Shown piece by piece: positions 27,717 to 35,343 of a stretch of 64,000 nucleotides of DNA; within the stretch, counting starts at the first letter, position 1, and each line of letters opens with the position of its first letter. This DNA is from Bacteroidales bacterium UBA3843 (GTDB taxonomy: Bacteria > Bacteroidota > Bacteroidia > Bacteroidales > Paludibacteraceae): positions 15,345 through 79,344 of the forward strand of contig DGHR01000010.1 of NCBI GenBank assembly GCA_002392745.1. Reading direction: 5' to 3'. The notes beneath the pieces were generated by a model that worked only from the letters and a program-made list of their open reading frames with translations, was not told the DNA's origin and searched no databases. Made by a program: the position numbers and the translations under genes.

Positions 27717-29021
27717 TTAACGGCGACGGCCTCCCATTTGTTGCACCTTGCGCATCATCTTGGATGTCTGCTCAAACTGCTTTAGGAAACGGTTGAGTTC
27801 CACGATGGTCACGCCTGCTCCTTTGGCGATGCGGTTTTTACGGCTGCCGTTGAGCAGGCCCGGATTGGCGCGCTCGGCCGGCGTCATGGAGTTGATCATC
27901 GCCTCAATGGGTTTGAACGCATCATCGCTTACCTCTACGCCTTTCAGCGCCTTGTCCATACCGGGAATCATACCCATCAAATCCTTCATCGAACCCATCT
28001 TTTTAATTTGGTTCAGTTGGCCGATGAAGTCATTGAAATCGAACTGGTTCTTGGCTATCTTCTTGCTGATACGCCGTGCCTCGGCTTCGTCGTATTGTTC
28101 TTGCGCACGTTCTACCAGAGACACCACATCACCCATTCCCAGGATGCGGTCCGCCATACGGGTAGGATGGAACACATCCAGCGCCTCCATCTTCTCGCCC
28201 GTTCCGATGAATTTAATCGGTTTGTTCACAACCGAGCGGATACTCAGCGCAGCACCGCCGCGCGCATCGCCGTCCAGTTTGGTTAATACCACGCCGTCGA
28301 AATCCAGACGGTCGTTGAACTCTTTGGCGGTATTCACGGCGTCCTGACCGGTCATCGCGTCCACAACGAACAGGGTCTCGCTGGGTTGGATTGCAGCCTT
28401 GATAGCAGCTATCTCTTGCATCATCTGCTCATCCACTGCCAGACGACCGGCTGTATCCACGATTACCACGTCATAACCCAGACGTTTGGCTTCCGCTATA
28501 GCCGCTTCGGCTTTCTTGACCGGATTCGACTCCTCCAGCCCCAGATACACTTTCGCGTTAATCTGCTCACCCAACACACGCAACTGCTCGATAGCGGCAG
28601 GACGGTAAACATCGCACGCCACCAGCATGACGCGTTTGTTCTTCTTGGTCTGCAGCCAGTTCGCCAACTTGCTGGCGAAAGTGGTCTTACCAGAACCCTG
28701 CAAACCTGACATCAGGATGACGGCGGGAGAACCTTTCAGGTTCAACTCCTGCGCCTCGCCGCCCATCAACTCCGCCAGTTCGTCATGCGTGATTTTCACC
28801 ATCAACTGTCCCGGACGGACCGAGGTCATCACGTTCTGACCCAGCGCTTTTTCTTTTACCTGGTCGGTAAACTGTTTGGCGGTCTTGTAGTTGACATCCG
28901 CCTCCAACAACGCCTTGCGGATATCCTTGACGGTCTCCGCAATGTTAATCTCGGTAATTCTACCCTCACCCTTGAGGATTTTGAAACTTCTTTCTAATCG
29001 TTCGCTTAAATTGTCAAACAT
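27717..29021 (-). CDS. ffh: Signal recognition particle GTPase
   Basis: 434 residues: N domain, G domain with G1 GLQGSGKTTFASKL, G3 DTAGRLAVDEQ and G4 TKLDGDARGG, then the methionine-rich M domain that binds 4.5S RNA and signal sequences. The C-terminus ends MMRKVQQMGGRRR. First gene of the leftward ffh-folD-prfA-rsmE-PAP2 run. Upstream lie AT-rich AATTAAAAATT repeats and then the 27-bp tandem repeats behind the flotillin gene. Confidence 0.95.
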   Translation of the reverse strand: MFDNLSERLERSFKILKGEGRITEINIAETVKDIRKALLEADVNYKTAKQFTDQVKEKALGQNVMTSVRPGQLMVKITHDELAELMGGEAQELNLKGSPAVILMSGLQGSGKTTFASKLANWLQTKKNKRVMLVACDVYRPAAIEQLRVLGEQINAKVYLGLEESNPVKKAEAAIAEAKRLGYDVVIVDTAGRLAVDEQMMQEIAAIKAAIQPSETLFVVDAMTGQDAVNTAKEFNDRLDFDGVVLTKLDGDARGGAALSIRSVVNKPIKFIGTGEKMEALDVFHPTRMADRILGMGDVVSLVERAQEQYDEAEARRISKKIAKNQFDFNDFIGQLNQIKKMGSMKDLMGMIPGMDKALKGVEVSDDAFKPIEAMINSMTPAERANPGLLNGSRKNRIAKGAGVTIVELNRFLKQFEQTSKMMRKVQQMGGRRR

Positions 29022-29067
29022 TAAGAAATTAAAAATTAAAAATTATGAATTAAAAATTATTTCTTAG

Positions 29068-29200
29068 CTTAGCCCACAAGAGGCACGATTACTTCTTAGC
29101 CCGCAAGGGCACGATTACTTCTTAGCCCACAAGGGCACGATTATTTCTTAGCCCACAAGAGGCACGATTACTTCTTAGCCCACAAGGGGCACGATTATTT
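29068..29200. repeat. Five tandem 26-27 bp repeats downstream of flotillin gene
   Basis: Units starting CTTAGCCC at 29068, 29095, 29121, 29147 and 29174 repeat with 26-27 base spacing; the last runs into the flotillin stop codon at 29195-29197. On the transcribed (minus) strand each unit contains GTGCC…GTGGGC, a small hairpin, and stop codons. The single-base length variation argues for noncoding DNA. Confidence 0.85.
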
Positions 29201-30700
29201 CTTGATTTTGGCTTCTCCGGCTATCACTTGGCTGTTGTTTTGCATGATAGACGCCATATCTACACCGGTTGCTTCTTTGATAACCTCCATCGTCTGGCGC
29301 ATTACTACGGGCACATTGCCACTGATGCCGGCGGCTTCGCTTCCCGTGGTGCCGTACACATGCACATCATTGATGCTCGTCAGCGGTTCGGCTACCTTGG
29401 CTGCCACTTCCGGCAGGATATTTACCATCATTTCTGCAATAGCAGCACCGTTGTATTTCTTGTAGGCTTCGGCTTTCTTGTCCATCGCTGCAGCTTCGGC
29501 CTCACCTTTCGCACGAATGGCGGCTGCCTCGGCTTCACCTACGGCTTTGATTCCCGCCGCCTCTTGCTGGCGAGCATATAACTCTGCTTCTGCCTGAGCT
29601 TTGATGGCAGCCGCTTTCTGCTCGGCTTCATAACGCTCTGCCTCAGCTTTGCGTTTGCGTTGCTCCAGTTCGGCGGCGGCGTCTATCTCTTTCTGGTATT
29701 TGTCGGCATCCGCTTGTTTGTTCACTTTCGCTTCCAACAGTTTCTCCTGGATAGCAATCTCCTGTTCGCGCAGGATTTGTTCTTGCTTGGCTTTCTCCAC
29801 CTCGGCCTCTACGCTCAGGCGGTTGATTTCTTTCTGACGTTCCTGTTGGCGAATGGATTTGGCGGCCTCCGCCTCCACGGTCTTGATGTTTATCTCGCGG
29901 GCCTGCTCCTGACGCTGAATCTCATAGGCAGCATCGGCAATAGCCGACTGGGTATCGGCCTGTTTCTTCAGGTCGGCTTGCTTGACGGCCAATTCGGTAT
30001 TGCGGATAGCTATCTCCGTCTCCGACGCCACGCGTGCATCGTTGGCCTGTTTGGAGGCTAAGGCACGAGCGATTGCTACGTCGCGTTCCGCATTCGCTTT
30101 GTTGATGCTCGCGTCCTTGGTTATCTTGCAGGTGTTGTCTGCACCCAGCGCATGAATCAACCCTTCGCTGTCGGTAATGGACTGGATATTGCAACTCAGT
30201 ATCTCTATGCCCAGTTTGGCCATGTCCGGAGCTGCCTTCTCTTGAATCTGGTTGGAGAAACCGTCACGGTCTACGTTCAGCGAACGCAAATCCTGCGTAC
30301 CGATGATTTCGCGCATGTTACCCTGCAGCGAATCACGGATTTCGGTAGCTATCTCCTCACGGCTCTTGCCCAGGAAGTTGGCAGCGGCAACGGATATCAG
30401 TTCCGGAGAGATGCGTACCTTGGCTACGGCATCCACATCCACATTGATGAAGTCTGATGTGGGCACGGATGAATCCGTTTTGATATCTACACTCAGTTGA
30501 CCCAGATACAAACGATCTACTTTCTGCAGACCGGGAATGCGCAGACCACCGGTTCCTATCAGGAATTTAGGCTTGCGACGGGGCCAACCCGAGATTACAA
30601 GTGCTTGGTTGGGAGAGGTCTTGACATAAGAGACAAGAATGAGCAACACCAGGGCCACAACGATGACGATGATGATAATTGATGTACTTGACATTTCCAT
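29195..30700 (-). CDS. Flotillin-family SPFH protein
   Basis: 501 residues from MEMSSTS; a longer frame from 30844 starts inside the promoter. N-terminal membrane helix (SIIIIVIVVALVLLILV), an SPFH/band-7 domain (about residues 30-200), then a long Ala/Glu/Lys coiled coil (RQQERQKEINRLSVEAEVEKA) and a flotillin C-terminal region. Flotillins scaffold membrane microdomains. In many bacteria an NfeD partner is adjacent; none is seen here (next genes are ffh and an outer-membrane barrel), so it is an orphan. Confidence 0.92.
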   Translation of the reverse strand: MEMSSTSIIIIVIVVALVLLILVSYVKTSPNQALVISGWPRRKPKFLIGTGGLRIPGLQKVDRLYLGQLSVDIKTDSSVPTSDFINVDVDAVAKVRISPELISVAAANFLGKSREEIATEIRDSLQGNMREIIGTQDLRSLNVDRDGFSNQIQEKAAPDMAKLGIEILSCNIQSITDSEGLIHALGADNTCKITKDASINKANAERDVAIARALASKQANDARVASETEIAIRNTELAVKQADLKKQADTQSAIADAAYEIQRQEQAREINIKTVEAEAAKSIRQQERQKEINRLSVEAEVEKAKQEQILREQEIAIQEKLLEAKVNKQADADKYQKEIDAAAELEQRKRKAEAERYEAEQKAAAIKAQAEAELYARQQEAAGIKAVGEAEAAAIRAKGEAEAAAMDKKAEAYKKYNGAAIAEMMVNILPEVAAKVAEPLTSINDVHVYGTTGSEAAGISGNVPVVMRQTMEVIKEATGVDMASIMQNNSQVIAGEAKIKK

Positions 30701-30841
30701 AATCTGAATATTTAAGTGATTATTTAGTGTAATTATTGTCGTATTTAGGGCCGTGATGGTGCTTTGGTAGTTTTCACTCATCATTCCACACGCCGCACCG
30801 CCTTTTCGGCTGCACAATAAGCCAATATATAAAATTCGCTG

Positions 30842-30872
30842 CAAATTTACAAAAAAAAATGCATATGAGCAA
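30842..30872 (-). promoter_or_regulatory. Promoter of flotillin gene
   Basis: Minus strand TTGC (30869-30872) with TCATATGCA extension, 19-base spacer ending in a T-run, TAAATTTG (30842-30849). The implied leader is about 135 bases. Confidence 0.6.
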
Positions 30873-30909
30873 ATTTTTAAATAAAATTGTTATTTTATTC
30901 AAGCAATAT

Positions 30910-30993
30910 GACGTTTCGGAGCATTATATAGACGTTTCGGAGCATTATATGGACGTTGCGGAGCATTATATGGACGTTTCGGAGGCGCATTGG
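30910..30993. repeat. 21-bp tandem repeats (about 3.7 copies)
   Basis: Units beginning GACGTTTCGG at 30910, 30931, 30952 (GACGTTGCGG) and 30973 have an exact 21-base period; the fourth copy decays after 12 bases. Located upstream of two divergent promoters. Confidence 0.85.
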
Positions 30994-31063
30994 ACCAATA
31001 TCGTAGCCTTCCATACCATATAATATACTTAGTATATTATCCGGTGATTTTGAAAAAATAGAT

Positions 31064-31094
31064 TTGCATAATTCAAAAAAATAGTGTAATTTTG
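31064..31094 (+). promoter_or_regulatory. Promoter of outer-membrane barrel gene
   Basis: TTGC (31064-31067), 19-base spacer starting ATAATTC then an A-run, TAATTTTG (31087-31094); ATG follows 15 bases later, so the leader is very short. Confidence 0.65.
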
Positions 31095-31108
31095 CGGTTG
31101 ATTTTGAA

Positions 31109-32458
31109 ATGCGAAGAGTTATTTTTCTGATATTACTGTCTCTCACGGCGCTTTCTCTCCCTGCCCAAGACCGCAAGAGCGGATCGTTCAGCACGGAGAA
31201 GGAGAGACTGAAGGTTGACTACCGTCTTTCTCTGCGGGCGGGTATGATTATGCCGGACGGCAAAGTGGATGCCATGCTGGGCCGGACAGGCAAATGGCCG
31301 GGTCCCGTAGCAAGTGGCGAGTTTGCCGTCACTTTTCATCCCAAGTGGGCGTCACTCAAGGACTGGAACGGAGCCTCGATAGGCGTAGCGCTCAGCTACT
31401 GGAAACTGGACTGCACGCGCACGGGAGAGAAAGACTTGCTGGGCCATGCCATAGCGCCCTATGCCTTCGTGGATATTCCTTTTTACACGAGCAAGCACTT
31501 CGAAATCGGCGTGCGACCGGGTATAGGATGCTCTTTTATCACCAAGACCTATTACAACACCGCTACTCCGGAGCAGCGCTACAACACCCTGCAGGCGGAC
31601 AACATCAACCGTTCCGTCGGCTCGGTTTTCAATTTCTTCTTCCCGGAGGCGATGTACTTCAATTTTCCGATTCGTAACGGTTGGACAATCGGCTTGGCAG
31701 CCGGCTGGTATCATATGAGCAACGGTTCTATCCGGCAGCCTAATTCCGGATATAATATGTTCATGGGCGAGTTGTCCGTGCGCTATCGGCCGCAGCATAC
31801 AGACGACACCACCCCATCCGACGAACAGACGGGCGATACAAAGCAGAAGCCTATAGATAACAAACGCGAGAGTCTGAAAGCCTTGCAGGACAAGCATTGT
31901 GAGATTGAATTCGCACTCTCCGGCAGCGGGCGGCAGGTGTATTACAAGGACCGTCAGACTTTCTTCTGCTCGGAGATACAATTAGCCGCTTATTGGCGTG
32001 CACATAAGATTTTCCGTTTGGGAGGCGGTGTGGATGTATTCTACGACGGGGCGTATTACGACCGCGCCACGACATTCAAGAAAACCTACCTGAACGGCGC
32101 CACGCAGAGTGACTGCTGGCGACTGGGTGTCAGCATACAACCGGAGTTTGTGATAGGTAAGTTCACCGCCGGATTCCATTTCGGTGTCTATCTCCTGGAC
32201 CCCATCAAGAACCGCGAGGCACTGGAGAAGAGTGATGACTACAAGAGGCTATGGGAAGACCATCAGACACTCAACAAAGGTGTGTTCTATTCCTATGACC
32301 TCATCAAGGCCGGCAGTGCAGGTTATCCCGACGGATGGCTGTACACACAGATTGCATTGCGCTACAGACTGCCGTACCATCTATTCGTGCAAGCCATCAT
32401 GAAAGCCCACCTGACCAAAGTGGAGTTTGTGGCGGCAGGCGTAGGAGTATATTTGTAA
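31109..32458 (+). CDS. Acyloxyacyl hydrolase-like outer-membrane barrel protein
   Basis: 449 residues with a Sec signal (MRRVIFLILLSLTALSLPAQ). The first half carries the PagL/acyloxyacyl-hydrolase-type motif GWYHMSNGSIRQPNSGYN, where His and Ser are the expected catalytic pair for removing an acyl chain from lipid A. The second half (about residues 255-449) is another set of beta strands (LFVQAIMKAHLTKVEFVAAGVGVYL) separated by a charged linker, suggesting a second barrel or an extended one. It is convergent with the next gene, with a gap of only 4 bases. Assignment rests on the motif and beta pattern. Confidence 0.65.
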   Translation: MRRVIFLILLSLTALSLPAQDRKSGSFSTEKERLKVDYRLSLRAGMIMPDGKVDAMLGRTGKWPGPVASGEFAVTFHPKWASLKDWNGASIGVALSYWKLDCTRTGEKDLLGHAIAPYAFVDIPFYTSKHFEIGVRPGIGCSFITKTYYNTATPEQRYNTLQADNINRSVGSVFNFFFPEAMYFNFPIRNGWTIGLAAGWYHMSNGSIRQPNSGYNMFMGELSVRYRPQHTDDTTPSDEQTGDTKQKPIDNKRESLKALQDKHCEIEFALSGSGRQVYYKDRQTFFCSEIQLAAYWRAHKIFRLGGGVDVFYDGAYYDRATTFKKTYLNGATQSDCWRLGVSIQPEFVIGKFTAGFHFGVYLLDPIKNREALEKSDDYKRLWEDHQTLNKGVFYSYDLIKAGSAGYPDGWLYTQIALRYRLPYHLFVQAIMKAHLTKVEFVAAGVGVYL

Positions 32459-32462
32459 CGAA

Positions 32463-33677
32463 TCAGTTTCCCGAAAACAACTGATCTTCTATCAGATAGA
32501 CTTGTTCTAACGGCACGCCGCGGTCCACCAGTTGGCGGCGGTCAGGACGGAAGAGCGCATAGAACTCCTTGGCGCCTTTGCACATCATCCGTGCCTGGCG
32601 GTAGTTCTCAAAAGCCATCATGCGGTCGCCTTGCAACATCAGACAGTGACCGTAATTGATATAATCAATGGCCTCTCCTTTGCCTTTGCGTAGTTTCTGT
32701 ACCAGATAGGCGGAAGCACGGTCTATGTGGTCCCATATCAGGTCCATCTTGCCGATGGACAGATACGTCATGGCTATCACCGCGCGGCGCTCGCTGTTAT
32801 CGCCTATCAGCGCCGTATACACCCACGTGTCCGGCAGTATCTGCACGATGCCGGACATATATTCCGTTTCCGAAGCCGGCACCCACGATGCAATGCTGGA
32901 TATATCCGTCTCCTCGCCGGTCATACCCAACAGGTTGCGCAGTTCTTCCGGCATATCGTCCTGGGTTATTTCCTGACGTGCAATCAGGTCGCGGAGACTG
33001 ACTTTTGTGGAACGCACCAGCGCGACAAGCGTCTCAAAAGCCGACTCTCCGTCGCCCACTGCCTCCATAAACGCGTTTTGTAAATCAGGGAAGAAATCAA
33101 TGCGAACGTCATAGTGCGCAAGGAGTAGCATAACATTCGCCAGACACTGCTGCGCCACCACTTGACTAGACGCACAGGAACAGTCTATCAGGGCATAGAA
33201 AGCCTGCTCCGAGAAGCACTCACGCAGGTTCTTGGCGATTGCGGCTACGGCTATCAGCGCCAGACTGGACCGGCTGCTGTCATCGGCTGCCGTACGAAGC
33301 CATTCAAAATCGCTCTCGCGAAAACTGACGCAGGACGAGAAATAATGCATGATAGATTGCGGATTGTCGCCATTGAATCCATGCATTTCCGGCGACAGAC
33401 CGCGCTTGATACGAATGGATGCATAGACGGCATCCACCAGCCGGTATGTGTCTCCCGTCAGTCGGTCCAATGTATCCTCACGTTCGGGGTCATCGGTCGA
33501 AAGCCAGTCGGAGAACAGGTCGTTATACCGCTGCTGTATATCCGTGAATGCGTGCTCGTACGGGTTGTCCTCGCCCAGTTCCACCAGCCATGAGCGGACG
33601 ATAATCAAGGCATGGTTTACCATGCGCTCTCCCAGCGCCCGTTCGATAGTATTGATTTGATCTTCTATATTTTGCAT
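32463..33677 (-). CDS. Hypothetical helical protein, 404 aa
   Basis: No signal peptide or membrane segment. The sequence is mostly alpha-helical and acidic, with Leu/Ala-rich repeats such as SSLALIAVAAIAKNLREC and QQCLANVMLLLAHYDVR that resemble HEAT or TPR solenoids, and a C-terminal TPR-like pair (INYGHCLMLQGDRMMAFENYRQARMM). I recognise no named family. Its own upstream region is short (111 bases) and it lies downstream of the GT2 gene on the same strand. Confidence 0.7.
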   Translation of the reverse strand: MQNIEDQINTIERALGERMVNHALIIVRSWLVELGEDNPYEHAFTDIQQRYNDLFSDWLSTDDPEREDTLDRLTGDTYRLVDAVYASIRIKRGLSPEMHGFNGDNPQSIMHYFSSCVSFRESDFEWLRTAADDSSRSSLALIAVAAIAKNLRECFSEQAFYALIDCSCASSQVVAQQCLANVMLLLAHYDVRIDFFPDLQNAFMEAVGDGESAFETLVALVRSTKVSLRDLIARQEITQDDMPEELRNLLGMTGEETDISSIASWVPASETEYMSGIVQILPDTWVYTALIGDNSERRAVIAMTYLSIGKMDLIWDHIDRASAYLVQKLRKGKGEAIDYINYGHCLMLQGDRMMAFENYRQARMMCKGAKEFYALFRPDRRQLVDRGVPLEQVYLIEDQLFSGN

Positions 33678-33788
33678 ATTATTTCACCTTTCACCTTCCT
33701 TCGTACATCGTACATTCGTCCTTCGTACTTCTCTCTGTCCGGTGGACATTCATAGAACAATTTTTGGGGTGGGGTTGCCTCTCATCTC

Positions 33789-34769
33789 TCAAATTTCATC
33801 TCGGATTAGGTAATCATTCCGGCTCGGACTGTTTCGGATTACCAGTTCTGCCAGGAAACCGGCCAGGAAGAGCATACACCCCAAAATCATCATCAGTATA
33901 GCGATATGGAAATAGGGATTTACGCCGACCAACATCGCCGGAACGCCATTCGACAGGGCGTGCAGTTTCATGCCTCCCACCACAATTACGGCTATCAAAC
34001 CGATGAAAAACATCAGACTGCCGACCAGACCGAAGAAATGCATCGGCTGTTTGCCGAAACGATTCAGGAACCAGAGTGTCATCAGGTCCAGATAGCCGTT
34101 CACAAAACGGTTCAGACCGAACTTGCTGACACCGAACTCGCGTTTGCGGTGTTGTACCACTTTCTCGCCAATCTTGGTAAACCCGGCGTTCTTGGCCAAG
34201 TATGGTATATATCGGTGCATCTCGCTGAATACCTCGATATTCTTCACCACCTCCTGTCGGTAAGCTTTCAGTCCGCAGTTCATGTCGTGCAGGTGAATGC
34301 CTGTCACGCGGCGGGCCGTGGCATTGAACAGTTTGGACGGCAGGTTTTTCGTCAGTTTGTTGTCGTAGCGTTTTTGTTTCCAGCCGCTTACCAGGTCATA
34401 TCCTTCTTCGGTTATCATGCGGTACAATGCCGGTATCTCGTCCGGAGAGTCCTGCAAGTCTGCATCCATGGTAATCACCACATCGCCTTTGGCAGCCTGA
34501 AACCCCACCTGCAGCGCAGCGGACTTGCCGTAGTTGCGACGGAAACAGATTCCGTGCACTACGCCCTCGCCTTGGCTCTTTTTGCCACTTGGCACTTCGT
34601 CGCTTTGCAACTGCTTGATCACTTCCCACGAGTTGTCCGTACTTCCGTCATTGACGAAGATGACCTCATAACTGAATTTGTTTTCCTTCATTACCCGCGC
34701 AATCCATTCATACAGGTGCGGCAGCGACTCCGCCTCATTAAAGAGAGGCACTATAATCGAAATATCCAT
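33789..34769 (-). CDS. Glycosyltransferase family 2, DPM1/GtrB-like
   Basis: 326 residues from MDISIIVPLFNEAES; the frame is open back to 34934 but that ATG lies upstream of the promoter. GT2 hallmarks: VNDGSTDNS, ITMDADLQDSP (DxD-type metal site) and the acceptor region DMNCGLKAY. Two C-terminal membrane helices (LVGSLMFFIGLIAVIVV and HIAILMMILGCMLFLAGF) place it at the inner membrane, where it would transfer a sugar to polyprenyl phosphate. A 14-residue hydrophilic insertion (VPSGKKSQGEGVVH) sits before the CFRRNYGKSAAL motif; see findings. Confidence 0.9.
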   Translation of the reverse strand: MDISIIVPLFNEAESLPHLYEWIARVMKENKFSYEVIFVNDGSTDNSWEVIKQLQSDEVPSGKKSQGEGVVHGICFRRNYGKSAALQVGFQAAKGDVVITMDADLQDSPDEIPALYRMITEEGYDLVSGWKQKRYDNKLTKNLPSKLFNATARRVTGIHLHDMNCGLKAYRQEVVKNIEVFSEMHRYIPYLAKNAGFTKIGEKVVQHRKREFGVSKFGLNRFVNGYLDLMTLWFLNRFGKQPMHFFGLVGSLMFFIGLIAVIVVGGMKLHALSNGVPAMLVGVNPYFHIAILMMILGCMLFLAGFLAELVIRNSPSRNDYLIRDEI

Positions 34770-34787
34770 AATTATGCAATTTGGCTG

Positions 34788-34818
34788 CAAAGATACAAAA
34801 AAAAATGCATATACACAA
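34788..34818 (-). promoter_or_regulatory. Promoter of GT2 gene
   Basis: Minus strand TTGT (34815-34818) followed by GTATATGCA and a T-run, 19-base spacer, TATCTTTG (34788-34795), 18 bases before the ATG. It fixes the start at 34769. Confidence 0.7.
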
Positions 34819-35092
34819 GTGCGCGGGCGATTTTTATAAAAAATGTGCGTTTTTTTGAGTTCGTGGATTGTTAGCGTATAGCGCCAATGTTCACAAAATA
34901 TGAGTAAAAAAGAAATTTGAGAATTGAAGTTCACTTTTTAAGAAGAGTGTTGGTGCCTCTAAAAACCTCTCTCAAAAAGCAGATTCGGCATGACATTTGT
35001 AGTATATACATAGTATATACTAGTACAAGTTAAGTAAAAAAGTGCCATATTTCGGGCAAAATTCTGCAGCGAAAGCAGTATCACAGTAAAGC

Positions 35093-35150
35093 AATCACCC
35101 CCTTATCACCCCGAAATCACGCCGAAATCACCCGGTAATCACCCCCTTTA
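35093..35150. repeat. AATCACC-type repeat, copy 1
   Basis: A run of AATCACCC, TTATCACCCC, AAATCACG, AAATCACCCGG and AATCACCCCC ending CCTTTA. A nearly identical 58-base block occurs at 59605-59663, 24 kb away. Confidence 0.8.
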
Positions 35151-35282
35151 TGTACGGTTAAGGTGCGGTAAAGGATAACATAACCTCACCCCAGCCCTCT
35201 CTTCGAGAGAGGGGTATGGGAATGCCGGATGGCATCCGGCAGAATGGACATAGAACCGGCATAGCATGCCGGACAATAAACG

Positions 35283-35319
35283 AAAAAAAGCCAGCCTGCC
35301 CGGATGAGGAGCAGGCCGG
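35283..35319 (-). terminator. Rho-independent terminator of sulfatase gene
   Basis: Minus strand: CCGGCCTGC pairs with GCAGGCTGG (nine pairs, one G-U) around an 11-base loop, followed shortly by seven Ts. It begins 25 bases after the sulfatase stop. Confidence 0.75.
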
Positions 35320-35343
35320 AGTCCGACAAATCGCTCCATCGGG

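Larger units (their letters stand above)
30701..31108. other. Divergent intergenic region between flotillin and outer-membrane genes
   Basis: This 408-base region holds the flotillin promoter, a block of 21-bp tandem repeats, a TAATATAC/GTATATTA palindrome at 31021-31039 and the rightward promoter of the next gene. No small gene is supported; a minus-strand frame through the repeats encodes repeated RNVHIML and overlaps both promoters. Confidence 0.55.
34770..35343. other. Intergenic region with hairpins and AATCACC repeats
   Basis: This 574-base region has no supported gene. It contains the GT2 promoter, a palindromic TAGTATATAC/GTATATACTA stretch near 35000-35023, an AATCACC-type repeat block (35093-35150) and, between 35185 and 35320, four close hairpins: CCCTCTC/GAGAGGG, GCCGGAT/ATCCGGC, CCGGCAT/ATGCCGG and the terminator of the leftward sulfatase gene. 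Confidence 0.6.

Noticed and set aside
30895..31194. 99-aa minus-strand frame with RNVHIML heptads
   Set aside because: Created by the 21-bp tandem repeats and overlapping the promoter and start of the rightward gene.
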